Assembly: GCA_002320005.1 (NCBI GenBank)
Contig: DCJK01000013.1
Coordinates: 62,001 to 126,000 of the forward strand
Length of the DNA: 64,000 bases
Source of the DNA: Firmicutes bacterium UBA1702
Lineage (GTDB): Bacteria; Bacillota; Clostridia; Peptostreptococcales; Anaerovoracaceae
Direction: 5' to 3'
Shown here: piece by piece, positions 8,470 to 16,782 of the stretch
Numbering within the stretch: position 1 is the stretch's first letter
How the letters are laid out: every line of letters begins with the position of its first letter
Notes under the pieces: generated by a model
The model's input: the letters and a program-made list of their open reading frames with translations, nothing else
What the model was told of the DNA's origin: nothing
The model's database searches: none
Program-made: the position numbers and the translations under genes

Positions 8470-9723
8470 ATGAAAAAAATATTGAATGCTGAGTATGGCG
8501 GAATTCATGCGACATACTGGATGGCTTATGCCGTCATTACGAGTTTTGCCTCAGCGTTTCTGCTGGATCGAGGCTATTCCAATTCGGAAATAGGACTTAT
8601 CTTGGCAGTTGGGAGCGTGGTTGCCGTGTTTATGCAGCCATTTATGGCAGATATTGCCGACAGATCAAAAAGAATATCCCTTATAGGTGTAACACAGATA
8701 GTAACTGCGCTGATAGCAGTGCTTATGATTTTCTGTTTCATAATGCAGAAGGCTTCTATAGCATTGTCTGTTGTCTTCGTGATGATGATAGCATGGCATA
8801 CAGCACTTCAGCCGCTGTTTAATTCCCTGGCTTTCAAACTGGAGGAGAGCGGATATACCATTAACTTCGGAGTGACAAGAGCCATGGGTTCACTGGCTTA
8901 CTCCATATTGTGTTCTTTTTTGGGAACACTTGCTGAAAAGTACGGTACGCAGGTGCTGCCTATAACAGGAGAACTGGTACTAGTAATGCTTTTTATCACT
9001 CTCTGCCTTGTGAGTGTTCATTTTAAGAAAGCGTGTGCCGAGAATAAAGGCTCACAGCTTAGAGGCGCAGAGTCTGCTGACGGATGCACAGCGCCGGAAG
9101 AAGCCGTAATACCTGAAGAAGATATAAATCTGCTGCAGTTTATCAAGAGAAACAAACTGTTTCTTGTGGTTAATGTAGGCGTGGCAGGCATCTTTTTCAG
9201 CAATGCCATATTCAACAGCTTTATGCTGCAGATAGTTGAGAATGTAGGAGGAAACGGTGAAGATATGGGAAGAATCCTTTCCATTATGGCCTTCCTTGAG
9301 ATACCTCCGATGTTCCTCTTTGCAAAGGTGAACAAGAAGTTTTCCTGCAAGACGCTTCTTCAGTTCGGTGCTGTATGCTTTACCCTGAAGATATTGTTTG
9401 CATATCTTGCAAAAAGTGTTGCAATGGTATACTTTGCTCAACTGTTCCAGCTGGGAGCCTTTGGAATCTTCCTGCCTGCCATGGTAAGCTTTATAGATGA
9501 GATAATGGATAAAGGCGAAGCCGTAAAGGGACAGGCGCTGTATACCATCGTCACAACGGTGGCGTCAATATTCTCAAGTCTGGTAGGCGGAATGATCCTG
9601 GATATAAGGGGAGCTGCGGTAATGCTGCTGGTATCTACTGTCATTACTGCTGTGGGCGCACTGATCTTTATCTGTGTGATAGGAAAAGTAAAGAGCAAAA
9701 AAACCACTGCGCAGGCGGCATAA
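8470..9723 (+). CDS. MFS transporter (MFS_1-like, oligosaccharide/nucleoside:H+ symporter type)
   Basis: A 417-residue secondary carrier with about 12 hydrophobic helices in two halves joined by a charged loop near residues 180-220. The first half contains GYSNSEIGLILAVGSV and the DIADRSKR loop between helices 2 and 3, a variant of the MFS A-motif. This layout fits the MFS_1-like group related to LacY/NupG. The substrate is not predictable. The ribosome binding site (GGAAG) is weak. The gene follows gap by 17 nt, and sugar or nucleoside uptake feeding glycolysis would fit, but that is inference. It ends before a strong terminator. Confidence 0.8.
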   Translation: MKKILNAEYGGIHATYWMAYAVITSFASAFLLDRGYSNSEIGLILAVGSVVAVFMQPFMADIADRSKRISLIGVTQIVTALIAVLMIFCFIMQKASIALSVVFVMMIAWHTALQPLFNSLAFKLEESGYTINFGVTRAMGSLAYSILCSFLGTLAEKYGTQVLPITGELVLVMLFITLCLVSVHFKKACAENKGSQLRGAESADGCTAPEEAVIPEEDINLLQFIKRNKLFLVVNVGVAGIFFSNAIFNSFMLQIVENVGGNGEDMGRILSIMAFLEIPPMFLFAKVNKKFSCKTLLQFGAVCFTLKILFAYLAKSVAMVYFAQLFQLGAFGIFLPAMVSFIDEIMDKGEAVKGQALYTIVTTVASIFSSLVGGMILDIRGAAVMLLVSTVITAVGALIFICVIGKVKSKKTTAQAA

Positions 9724-9755
9724 AACAGCCTGAAAAGAAAAGACGAACATGTAAT

Positions 9756-9798
9756 AAATCACCTCACAGCCGCATAGGCTGGCATGAGGTGATTTTTT
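9756..9798 (+). terminator. Strong terminator whose right arm contains the next gene's ribosome binding site
   Basis: AAATCACCTCA (9756-9766) pairs perfectly with TGAGGTGATTT (9785-9795), with an inner CAGCC/GGCTG stem (9767-9771 and 9777-9781). T6 (9793-9798) ends directly against the ATG at 9799. GAGGTG in the right arm is the only Shine-Dalgarno sequence for the downstream deacetylase. Confidence 0.8.
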
Positions 9799-10632
9799 AT
9801 GAGCAGAAAAGTGTTGATAAGAACAGCAGCGGCTGCAGCTGCGGGAATAGGCATGTGGATTCTGGTTTTTGCAGTTATAGGCGGCAGCGGAAGGCCCATG
9901 CTTCCTCAGCAGGGCGACGGGCAGATTACAGAGACATCTGCCGAGTGTAACTGGGGGCTTTCTTTTCAGCAGGAAAAGGCTCCCCCGATAGGAAACGCGG
10001 AAGCAGAATATCTCAAGCAGTACAATGCATATTATATAGATAAAAATGCAGGAAAGGAAAAAAATATTTATCTCACTTTTGATGCGGGATACGAAAACGG
10101 ATATACTGAAGCCATTCTCGATGTACTGAAAGAAGAAAAAGTGCCGGCAGCATTTTTCCTGGTAGGAAACTATATAGAAGAGAATCCGGAACTTGTAAAG
10201 AGAATGGTGAAAGAAGGACATACGGTGGGAAATCATACCATGCATCATCCTGATATGGCAGCAATTTCTGAAAAATCCCGGTTTGAAAAAGAACTTAAGG
10301 ACCTGGAAGAGAGTTATAAGGCAGCAACCGGAGAAGAAATGAAGAAAGCATACCGCCCTCCCCAGGGAAAATACAGCGAAGAAAATCTGAAACAGGCAAA
10401 GGAACTGGGATACACCACATTCTTCTGGAGCCTTGCATATGTGGACTGGTACGAAAACAATCAGCCTGATGAGCAGGAGGCAATAAATCTTCTTAACAAG
10501 AGAATACATCCGGGGGCCATAGTACTGCTTCACAGCACTTCCAAAACCAACAGCCGCATACTAAAAGAACTGATTCAGGGATGGAAGAATGAGGGATATA
10601 CATTTTCATCTATTGACAATTTTATAACTTGA
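9799..10632 (+). CDS. Polysaccharide deacetylase, PdaA-like (murein delta-lactam type)
   Basis: A 277-residue membrane-anchored or secreted protein: a hydrophobic N-terminal segment (residues about 8-28), a linker, and then a NodB-type carbohydrate esterase 4 domain. Visible motifs are YLTFDAGYENGYT (motif 1, with Asp-Ala where many relatives have Asp-Asp or Asp-Asn), VGNHTMHHPDM (the HxxxH zinc ligands), YRPPQGKYSE (motif 3), FFWSLAYVDW (motif 4) and AIVLLHSTS (motif 5). These resemble B. subtilis PdaA, which makes muramic delta-lactam in spore cortex. A cortex role would fit the sporulation genes here. The start is fixed by GAGGTG at 9786-9791, which lies inside the preceding terminator stem. 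A separate promoter was not identified. Confidence 0.85.
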   Translation: MSRKVLIRTAAAAAAGIGMWILVFAVIGGSGRPMLPQQGDGQITETSAECNWGLSFQQEKAPPIGNAEAEYLKQYNAYYIDKNAGKEKNIYLTFDAGYENGYTEAILDVLKEEKVPAAFFLVGNYIEENPELVKRMVKEGHTVGNHTMHHPDMAAISEKSRFEKELKDLEESYKAATGEEMKKAYRPPQGKYSEENLKQAKELGYTTFFWSLAYVDWYENNQPDEQEAINLLNKRIHPGAIVLLHSTSKTNSRILKELIQGWKNEGYTFSSIDNFIT

Positions 10633-10770
10633 TAAGTATGGGCTGCAGTTGTATAATGGTATTGCACTCAATTTATAGTAAGATTGAAAGCCGAGATAGT
10701 AATAAGACAAGTAATTAAACTTTTTTACATAAATAACAGAGCGCAGTGTGTGATTAAAAATATATACACA

Positions 10771-10803
10771 AAAATAGAGGCAGATGCCTCTATTTTGTTT
10801 TTT
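10771..10803 (+). terminator. Terminator after the PdaA-like gene
   Basis: AAAATAGAGGCA (10771-10782) is a perfect 12-bp inverted repeat with 10785-10796 around a 2-nt apex, followed by a GTTTTTT tract. It lies 138 nt after the stop codon; the intervening sequence is AT-rich with no ORF I would support. Confidence 0.75.
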
Positions 10804-10915
10804 AAAAAATACATACAAAGGGGTTGAATTTTTATACAATAAGATGTATAATTTTCATGTTGTATGACAGACGACGATAGTGATTGAATATTACATCAAG
10901 GAAAGAGAGAAAAAA

Positions 10916-11584
10916 ATGAATCCATATTTGCAGGGAATAATCGTTGCTCTTAAAGGCGCACCGATGACAATAGGCGTAAGCCTTTTCGCCGTGGCAGTAG
11001 GAGCTCTGGTGGGATTGTGCTTCGCGCTGATGAAAAAATCAGAGAAAAAGATAGTGCAGATAATTGCAAAAATATATATTGAAGTGGTGAGAGGAACTCC
11101 GATGATAGTACAGGCTCTTATAATGGCGTACGGAATTCCTTATCTGCTTCAGCAGAGCGGCATAGCTTTCAAGTGGCCGCACCTGATAATTCCGGCTATG
11201 ATAGTTTGCGGCCTCAACAGCGCTGCCTACATGGCAGAGGTAATAAGAGGCGGAATTCAGGCTGTTGATCCCGGTCAGGTTGAGGCAGCTCAGTCACTGG
11301 GCATGAGCAAAAGACAGATAAACAGACTTATTGTACTTCCTCAGGCTTTTAAAATCGTAATTCCTTCTTTCGGAAACGAGTTCGTGACCCTTATAAAGGA
11401 GACCTCGGTGCTTTCCTTCGTTGGAGTTGTGGAAATACTCAGGAGCGCTCAGCTTTGGAATGCTTCCAGCTTTGAGACATTCCCGGCATACATAGGCGCC
11501 GCAATAGTATATCTGATGTTGACATATCCGCTTTCCAAGGGAGTTTCAGCTCTGGAAAAGCGTATGGCAAAGGAGGCGGAATAA
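10916..11584 (+). CDS. Polar amino acid ABC transporter permease (GlnP/HisM type)
   Basis: A 222-residue inner-membrane permease with about five helices. It contains the family signature of His/Glu/Gln transporters: [11 protein letters not shown] near residue 60, then [29 protein letters not shown], the EAA loop that docks the ATPase, and [17 protein letters not shown]. The frame is open from a GTG at 10880. The ATG at 10916 is preceded by GGAAAGAGAG and starts exactly at the usual family N-terminus. The ATPase gene follows after 1 nt. No periplasmic-type binding protein gene is present on either side, so the substrate binder must be encoded elsewhere or this is an exporter-like or shared system. 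Confidence 0.92.
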   Translation: MNPYLQGIIVALKGAPMTIGVSLFAVAVGALVGLCFALMKKSEKKIVQIIAKIYIEVVRGTPMIVQALIMAYGIPYLLQQSGIAFKWPHLIIPAMIVCGLNSAAYMAEVIRGGIQAVDPGQVEAAQSLGMSKRQINRLIVLPQAFKIVIPSFGNEFVTLIKETSVLSFVGVVEILRSAQLWNASSFETFPAYIGAAIVYLMLTYPLSKGVSALEKRMAKEAE

Positions 11585-11585
11585 G

Positions 11586-12302
11586 ATGATAAAAGCAACC
11601 GGTATACATAAACATTTTAATGGCCTGCATGCCGTAAAAGGCGTTGACATAACAGTTCAGGACGGTGAAGTTCTGTGCATAATAGGACCTTCAGGGTCCG
11701 GCAAAAGCACCTTGCTCAGATGTCTCAATATGCTGGAGACTCCTGACGAGGGAATCGTAGAAGTTGACGGAGTGCAGGTTACACAGGAAAACCTCAGAGA
11801 AATGCGTACCAAAATGGCCATGGTTTTCCAGAACTTCAATCTTTTCAGCCATTTAAGCGTGCTTGAAAACATAACGGTGGCTCCTGTTCATGTAAAAGGC
11901 GTGTCAAAGGAAGAAGCAGAGGAGAAAGCGCTGAAGCTTCTTAAACTTGTAGGTCTTGAAGAAAAAGCAGGGGTTTATCCGAGAAATCTTTCAGGCGGAC
12001 AGAAACAGAGGGTTGCCATAGCCAGAGCCCTGGCAATGGAACCGGAAATCCTTCTTTTTGACGAACCTACATCGGCACTGGACCCTGAGATGGTAGGAGA
12101 AGTTCTTGATGTTATGAAGGATCTGGCAGAAGAAGGAATGACCATGGTAGTGGTTACACACGAGATGGGATTTGCAAGAGAGGTTGCTGATGATGTCATT
12201 TTCATGGCAGACGGATGCATAGTTGAAAGCGGTACAGCACAGCAGATTTTCGACCATCCGCAACAGGAACGCACTCAGAACTTTCTCAAGAAGGTTCTTT
12301 AA
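11586..12302 (+). CDS. Amino acid ABC transporter ATP-binding protein (GlnQ type)
   Basis: A 238-residue ABC ATPase. Walker A is GPSGSGKST, the Q-loop is VFQNFNLF, the signature is NLSGGQKQR, Walker B is [14 protein letters not shown], and the H-loop is VTHEMGFA. This arrangement and the start [13 protein letters not shown] place it with the polar amino acid importers (GlnQ/HisP). It partners the permease encoded immediately upstream. The gene is followed by a 16-bp terminator stem. The missing binding-protein gene leaves specificity open. Confidence 0.94.
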   Translation: MIKATGIHKHFNGLHAVKGVDITVQDGEVLCIIGPSGSGKSTLLRCLNMLETPDEGIVEVDGVQVTQENLREMRTKMAMVFQNFNLFSHLSVLENITVAPVHVKGVSKEEAEEKALKLLKLVGLEEKAGVYPRNLSGGQKQRVAIARALAMEPEILLFDEPTSALDPEMVGEVLDVMKDLAEEGMTMVVVTHEMGFAREVADDVIFMADGCIVESGTAQQIFDHPQQERTQNFLKKVL

Positions 12303-12343
12303 AAACTGAAGTCCTCTTAACATTTGCAATATATCAATCACAC

Positions 12344-12385
12344 ATGCAAAAGGCATCCCCATAAATTTCGGGATGCTTTTTGCAT
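12344..12385 (+). terminator. Terminator after the amino acid ABC genes
   Basis: A 16-bp stem (12344-12359 with 12370-12385; one G-U pair) has an A-rich left arm and a T-rich right arm, so it could work in either direction. Confidence 0.75.
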
Positions 12386-12435
12386 TGAATGTGATGTATA
12401 ATGCTTGTTGAAGCATTTATGAGAGAGGCAGAAGA

Positions 12436-13134
12436 ATGAGAAATAAAACTGTGAGAAAACTTGCAGCAGCAGCTGCAGTGCTTATTATAGCGCTGGGTCT
12501 TGGAAAGGTTGTTTCGGGAGGGCAGCGCTATGATGACAGATATATGGATATAGAGGATATACCCGCCTATTCCGGGCAGCCTTATGTGATTCTCAACGGT
12601 AACATGCCGGAGTTTGATGATGAGGATATGGAAAAAGATGTTTTTGAGGAATACAGCCCTCTTGACAGCCTTGGGAGGTGCGGTCAGGCATACGCCATGC
12701 TATGCCGGCAGCTGATGCCTGATAAAGAAAGAGAAAGTATCAGGGAAGTGAAGCCGTCGGGATGGCATACTGTCAGATATGATGATCTCATTCAGGATAA
12801 GTACCTTTATAACAGATGCCACCTTATCGGATATCAGCTGGCAGGAGAAAATGCCAATGAGAGAAACCTGATTACGGGAACTCGATATATGAACACTGAA
12901 GGTATGTTGCCCTTCGAAATCCAGGTTGCAGATTACGTGAGATATACCGGTAATCATGTGCTGTATCGCGTATCACCTATATATGAAGGCAGAGATCTTG
13001 TGGCTCGGGGAGTAAAGATGGAAGCTTACTCCATAGAAGATTCGGGAGAGGGCATCTGCTTTAATGTGTTTGTTTATAATGTGCAGCCGGGAATAGAGAT
13101 AGATTATGCCACGGGAGAAAGCCGGAGAGCTTGA
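12436..13134 (+). CDS. Secreted DNA/RNA non-specific endonuclease
   Basis: A 232-residue protein with an N-terminal hydrophobic anchor (residues about 7-28) and a beta-beta-alpha-metal nuclease domain of the Endonuclease_NS_2 group, related to streptococcal DNA-entry nucleases. The active-site region reads YNRCHLIGYQLAG, with the catalytic His (NRCH in place of the better-known DRGH). It is followed by NANERNLITGTRYMN, which supplies the metal-binding Asn. It would degrade extracellular nucleic acid, for nutrition, defence or DNA uptake. AGAGAGGCAG precedes the ATG. The last codons overlap the TTG start of the azlC-like gene, so the nuclease and the amino-acid exporter genes appear to share a transcript without an obvious functional link. 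Confidence 0.85.
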   Translation: MRNKTVRKLAAAAAVLIIALGLGKVVSGGQRYDDRYMDIEDIPAYSGQPYVILNGNMPEFDDEDMEKDVFEEYSPLDSLGRCGQAYAMLCRQLMPDKERESIREVKPSGWHTVRYDDLIQDKYLYNRCHLIGYQLAGENANERNLITGTRYMNTEGMLPFEIQVADYVRYTGNHVLYRVSPIYEGRDLVARGVKMEAYSIEDSGEGICFNVFVYNVQPGIEIDYATGESRRA

Positions 13135-13868
13135 AGAAAGAAGAAATAAACGTGAGAAGAGAAGACATCAGAAAAGCATTTATAGCTTCCGTACCTGTAA
13201 TGGCCGGATATATTGTTCTGGGAGCCGGGTTTGGTATAGTACTTGAGACAAAAGGTCTGGGCCTGATATGGGCTGTGGCCATGAGTGTATTCATATATGC
13301 GGGATCTATGCAGTATGTGGCCATAGAACTCATTACCGGAGGTGCATCACTTATCACCACTGCGCTTACCACTCTGATGGTAAACGCAAGACACCTTTTT
13401 TATGGAATATCAATGGTAGACAAATATAAAGGAGCGGGAAAGAAAAAACCTTACCTCATATTTGCCCTTACCGACGAGACATATTCCCTTGTATGCAGCG
13501 ATGAATCAGTCAAAGATGTGAACAATAAATATCTGTATTATTTCACGGTATCCCTCCTTAATCAGATTTACTGGATAACAGGCACGGTAATAGGATCGCT
13601 GTCGGGCAGAATGATAAATTTCAGCACCGAGGGAATTGACTTTGCCCTCACAGCGCTGTTTGTCACTATTTTTACGGAACAGTGGATAAGCGAGAAAAAT
13701 CACGGACCTGCAATCGCGGGACTTGCATCTTCCATATTATGCCTGGTTGTTTTCGGAAAAGACAACTTTCTTATCCCGGCAATGTGCTGCATTGTCGCAG
13801 TACTTGGATTTATGAGAAAAATGCAGGGAAAAGCAGAATGTGACGGAAAGGAGCTGCAGGATGAATAG
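13131..13868 (+). CDS. azlC: AzlC family branched-chain amino acid permease (large subunit)
   Basis: A 245-residue polytopic membrane protein of the AzlC/YgaZ family, which with AzlD exports branched-chain amino acids or their analogues. Family blocks include GYIVLGAGFGIV near residue 30, FIYAGSMQYVAIELI, and MVNARHLFYGISMVDKY. The frame begins with TTG at 13131, overlapping the stop of the nuclease gene (TTGA), with GGAG 4 nt upstream. An in-frame GTG at 13152 is a possible alternative. The 3' end overlaps azlD by 8 nt, as usual for this gene pair. Confidence 0.9.
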   Translation: MKKEEINVRREDIRKAFIASVPVMAGYIVLGAGFGIVLETKGLGLIWAVAMSVFIYAGSMQYVAIELITGGASLITTALTTLMVNARHLFYGISMVDKYKGAGKKKPYLIFALTDETYSLVCSDESVKDVNNKYLYYFTVSLLNQIYWITGTVIGSLSGRMINFSTEGIDFALTALFVTIFTEQWISEKNHGPAIAGLASSILCLVVFGKDNFLIPAMCCIVAVLGFMRKMQGKAECDGKELQDE

Positions 13869-14187
13869 TACACACACAATAATGATAATAGCAGTGGCCG
13901 CAGCAGTGACTGTCCTTTTGAGATTTGTGCCGTTTCTCATATTCGGAGGAAACAGAGAGACTCCGGCCTTTGTCTCTTATCTGGGAAAAGTGCTTCCTTA
14001 TGCAATTATGGCCATGCTTGTGATATACTGCCTCAGGGGGACTTCCTTACTCCGGTTCCCTTATGGAGCACCTGAACTGATTTCATGTGCTGCAGTGGTT
14101 GTTCTTCATCTCTGGAGAAGAAACACTCTCATAAGCATAGCGGGCGGAACTTTGTGCTATATGCTGCTGGTGCAGCTGGTATTTTAA
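13861..14187 (+). CDS. azlD: AzlD family branched-chain amino acid transport protein (small subunit)
   Basis: A 108-residue membrane protein with four hydrophobic segments, the small partner of AzlC. It shows the family pattern VTVLLRFVPFLIF and SYLGKVLPYAIMAMLVIYCL. The ATG at 13861 is preceded by AAGGAG at 13847-13852. The longer frame open from 13840 would place the start inside the ribosome binding site. The gene overlaps azlC by 8 nt and ends at a bidirectional terminator shared with the convergent kdpE-like gene. Confidence 0.9.
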   Translation: MNSTHTIMIIAVAAAVTVLLRFVPFLIFGGNRETPAFVSYLGKVLPYAIMAMLVIYCLRGTSLLRFPYGAPELISCAAVVVLHLWRRNTLISIAGGTLCYMLLVQLVF

Positions 14188-14227
14188 AAGCCGAGTAACC
14201 GGACATACGTCCGGCTGCTCGGCTTTT
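14186..14227. terminator. Bidirectional terminator between azlD and kdpE
   Basis: AAAAGCCGAG (14186-14195) pairs with CTCGGCTTTT (14218-14227), and an inner CCGGAC/GTCCGG stem has a 4-nt loop. A and T tracts on both sides suit the convergent genes. Confidence 0.85.
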
Positions 14228-14240
14228 TGCCTTATATTAT

Positions 14241-14954
14241 CTATTCAATATTCTCATCTTCAATCATTCTGTAACCTATTCCCAGTTCGGTGAATATATA
14301 TACAGGCTCGCCGGGATTTTTTTCCAGTTTGCGGCGTATATTGGCCATGTTTACACGCAAGATCCTGTTGTTATCATCTGCGTAAGGTCCCCATACCTGA
14401 TCTATCAGTGATGAGTAAGTGATCACCTTTCCGGAATTTTTTGCCAGCATGGATACTATTTTGTATTCTACTCTGGTAAGATGAATTTCATTGCCGTCTA
14501 CGGTAACCAGCCTTTTATCAAAATCTACGGTGAGCCCTTTTGCCGAGTACGGTCTGTTATTATTCATGCTGTCGGTCATAATTTTGTTGCTGTGACGGAT
14601 TGCCGTCCTGATGCGTGCCAGCAGTTCATCCGTTCCGAAAGGCTTTGTTATGTAATCATCTGCGCCTGCATCCAGGGCTGCTACCTTTTCGCGTTCCTGT
14701 GTTCTTGCCGATATAACGATTATAGGAAGGCTGGACCATCGGCGCGTCTGCTGTATTATGTCAAGACCGTCCATGTCAGGAAGACCTAAATCCAGGAGAA
14801 CCAGATCCGGCAGCGCTGATGTGAGAATTGCAAGGCCGTCTTTGCCTGTGTGTGCGGAAGTTGTCTTATAATTCTGCGCATTAAGGGTTTTTGTTATAAA
14901 ATCGCAGATGCTTTTTTCGTCTTCAATGACGAGAATTGATAATTTCTGTAACAT
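14241..14954 (-). CDS. kdpE: KdpE-like response regulator (OmpR/PhoB class)
   Basis: A 237-residue two-component response regulator. The receiver domain has the acidic pair in VIEDEK, the phospho-acceptor Asp in LVLLDLGLPDMDG, the Thr/Ser in VISAR and the Lys in DYITKPFG. The C-terminal half is a winged-helix DNA-binding domain (HLTRVEYKIVSML, then RILRVNMANIRRKLE and TELGIGYRM). The sequence and its pairing with a DUF4118 kinase fit KdpE, the regulator of the high-affinity potassium pump. No kdpFABC genes are present within 14 kb on the left or nearby on the right, so the regulated target is elsewhere or different. It lies 5 nt downstream of the kinase gene. Confidence 0.87.
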   Translation of the reverse strand: MLQKLSILVIEDEKSICDFITKTLNAQNYKTTSAHTGKDGLAILTSALPDLVLLDLGLPDMDGLDIIQQTRRWSSLPIIVISARTQEREKVAALDAGADDYITKPFGTDELLARIRTAIRHSNKIMTDSMNNNRPYSAKGLTVDFDKRLVTVDGNEIHLTRVEYKIVSMLAKNSGKVITYSSLIDQVWGPYADDNNRILRVNMANIRRKLEKNPGEPVYIFTELGIGYRMIEDENIE

Positions 14955-14959
14955 ACCGG

Positions 14960-16096
14960 TTATTCCTCCGTTTCTTTAGGAAGGTAGAAGAGAAACTCAC
15001 TTCCTTCTCCATGATTTCTGGCAACGATGTCACCGCCGTGAGCCATTATGATGGTTTTGCATATGGAAAGGCCTATACCCATGCCTTTATAGCCATCAAC
15101 TTTAACGTCCTCACTGCTTCGATACCCTTCACCATCAAAAATGGTATCTATTTTCTTTTCGTCTATCCCTACACCATAATCTTTGATGGAGAACCAGACG
15201 TGCTCTCTGTCTTCATATGCTCTGAGTTCGATAGGAAGAGCACTATGAGAGTGAACCTGAGCATTTTGAAGAATGTTGATGATAACCTGTTCGATGAGAG
15301 TAGGGTCCATCATAACCATTATAAGGTCCTCCGGCAGAAATACGTTGATGAGTGCCTCAGGAAATCTTTTTCTGAACCTTACAACTGCGGAAGACATAAC
15401 CTCATCCACAGGCTCAAGAGATTTGTTTACTGATGCCGTCTCGTTATTTATACGCGTAACAGACAGAAGGTTTTCAACCATGTTTAGAAGCCAGTTGGCG
15501 TCGCTTTCGATATTCTGAACAATTCCTCTTTTTTCTTCATCTGTGAGGCTGTCCTCCATTTTAAGGTATGAACCACTGTTTCCTATTATACCCGTCAGAG
15601 GAGTCCGGAGATCGTGAGAGACCGCCCGCAGCAGGTTAGCACGCATCTTCTCCTTCTGTGCCTCCATGAGTTCTTTTTCCTGGCTTGCCAGAACGCTGGC
15701 CTGACGCTTCATATCCGTAGTCATTGCAGATGTTACCATATAGATAAGGAACATCGCAGCGAAGGTAATAGGATATCCTTCCAGTGTAAGATTGAATGTG
15801 CTATATGGGTATGTAAAGAAAAAGTTAACGCTGAGCACGCTTAGTATGGCAAAAAGCAGTCCCCACACATATCCGCTGGTGTAACGTGCAACCAGAAATA
15901 TTCCCAGAGTGTAGAACATGGTTATATTTACATCAGGATTAGCAACCATTCCGCGGAAGATAAAAGCAGCAGCTGTGGTGCTTACCAGTGTCAGGAAAAA
16001 GATGAGACAGTCACGCTGGTGCATCTTACGTAATTCTTCCCCTGAAGCAGGAAAAATCTGAGGGCTTTCTTTTCCTTTTCTGTTTAATCCTTTCAA
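14960..16096 (-). CDS. KdpD-like sensor histidine kinase lacking the N-terminal KdpD/USP domains
   Basis: A 378-residue kinase: an N-terminal stretch of about 25 residues, four closely spaced transmembrane helices (DUF4118, residues about 30-115), a HisKA domain with AVSHDLRTPLTG, and a HATPase domain with N box NILQNAQVHS, DYGVGI and GMGIGLSICK. Full-length KdpD is about 900 residues and carries a Walker-type KdpD domain and a USP domain before DUF4118. Both are absent. The frame opens at a TTG at 16111, but GGAGG (16105-16109 on the complement) sits 8 nt before the in-frame TTG at 16094-16096, so that codon was chosen. It is transcribed away from cotJABC, together with the response regulator. 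Confidence 0.85.
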   Translation of the reverse strand: MKGLNRKGKESPQIFPASGEELRKMHQRDCLIFFLTLVSTTAAAFIFRGMVANPDVNITMFYTLGIFLVARYTSGYVWGLLFAILSVLSVNFFFTYPYSTFNLTLEGYPITFAAMFLIYMVTSAMTTDMKRQASVLASQEKELMEAQKEKMRANLLRAVSHDLRTPLTGIIGNSGSYLKMEDSLTDEEKRGIVQNIESDANWLLNMVENLLSVTRINNETASVNKSLEPVDEVMSSAVVRFRKRFPEALINVFLPEDLIMVMMDPTLIEQVIINILQNAQVHSHSALPIELRAYEDREHVWFSIKDYGVGIDEKKIDTIFDGEGYRSSEDVKVDGYKGMGIGLSICKTIIMAHGGDIVARNHGEGSEFLFYLPKETEE

Positions 16097-16249
16097 GTCA
16101 CATACCTCCAAATCTATGATATATCTTTTACATGCAGCCGTGGTGCTAAAATGACGCTAAAATTAGATAGATATATAATAAAGAAAATATATTTTTTTTG
16201 CAAGCGCCGGCATAGCATGCTTTCACATGGATGGCAAGGAGTTCATATT

Positions 16250-16534
16250 ATGAAATATACCTTTAACGAAAGGAGTATTACTTTGATTAAGGATCCGTAT
16301 ATAGGTATGCCCATAACGCTGGGAGGCGATTTTGACAAGCCACAGGGTGAATGCTGCCAGCTCTCCGATAAACCTGTTACTTTTGACAGGACGTTTCTGG
16401 AAGATTTGCCGCTGGCTATGGCATATGTGCCTTTTCAGCAGTGGCGAAGCATATATCCGCAGGACGAAGCGCTTGAAAGAGGTACACTCTTTCAGGAACT
16501 GGATTTACCTTTTAGAGGAGGTATGGAAAGATGA
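16250..16534 (+). CDS. cotJA: Spore coat associated protein CotJA
   Basis: A small protein that matches CotJA in its C-terminal half: MAYVPFQQW, then EALERGTLFQELDLPF, the conserved W/F-rich tail of the family. With CotJB and CotJC it forms a spore-coat complex in Bacillus and Clostridia. Two starts are reasonable: the ATG at 16250 (AAGGAG at 16236-16241, 94 aa) and the TTG at 16283 (AAAGGAG 7 nt upstream, 83 aa, closer to family length). I used the ATG. The stop overlaps the cotJB start by 4 nt. The gene would be made in the mother cell during sporulation, but I could not identify a convincing sigma-E or sigma-K promoter in the AT-rich gap to kdpD. Confidence 0.8.
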   Translation: MKYTFNERSITLIKDPYIGMPITLGGDFDKPQGECCQLSDKPVTFDRTFLEDLPLAMAYVPFQQWRSIYPQDEALERGTLFQELDLPFRGGMER

Positions 16535-16779
16535 ACAGGCAGGAACTTATGCATCGCATCCAGGAGACAGGATTTGCCCTTACAGATCTCAACCTGTTCC
16601 TGGATTCTCACCCGACAAATGCGCCGGCGCTTGAATACTTCAGGGATGTCAAGATGCAGCATGCGGAGCTGGTCGCTCAGTATGAGATGATGTTCGGGCC
16701 GCTGACGGCCTTTGATGTTGATACAAAGCAGGGCTGGACCTGGATAAGAGATCCGTGGCCTTGGGAACTGGAGGATTAG
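16531..16779 (+). CDS. cotJB: Spore coat protein CotJB
   Basis: An 82-residue CotJB protein. Typical features are the N-terminal ETGFALTDLNLFLDSHP and the central ALEYFRDVKMQ, ending in the Trp-rich GWTWIRDPWPWE tail. GAGGAGG lies 9 nt before the ATG at 16531, which overlaps the cotJA stop. It is the middle gene of the cotJABC operon and is separated from cotJC by 3 nt. Its role is spore coat assembly, and no enzymatic motif is expected. Confidence 0.92.
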   Translation: MNRQELMHRIQETGFALTDLNLFLDSHPTNAPALEYFRDVKMQHAELVAQYEMMFGPLTAFDVDTKQGWTWIRDPWPWELED

Positions 16780-16782
16780 TTT

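Noticed and set aside
9574..10533. 319-codon minus-strand frame
   Set aside because: It is antisense to the MFS carrier and the PdaA-like gene, with no ribosome binding site and a shadow-like composition (Cys/Ser/Phe-rich).
12436..13134. Nuclease as a toxin or part of a defence system
   Set aside because: No immunity gene or defence gene is adjacent; it fits a secreted nutritional or DNA-entry type nuclease.
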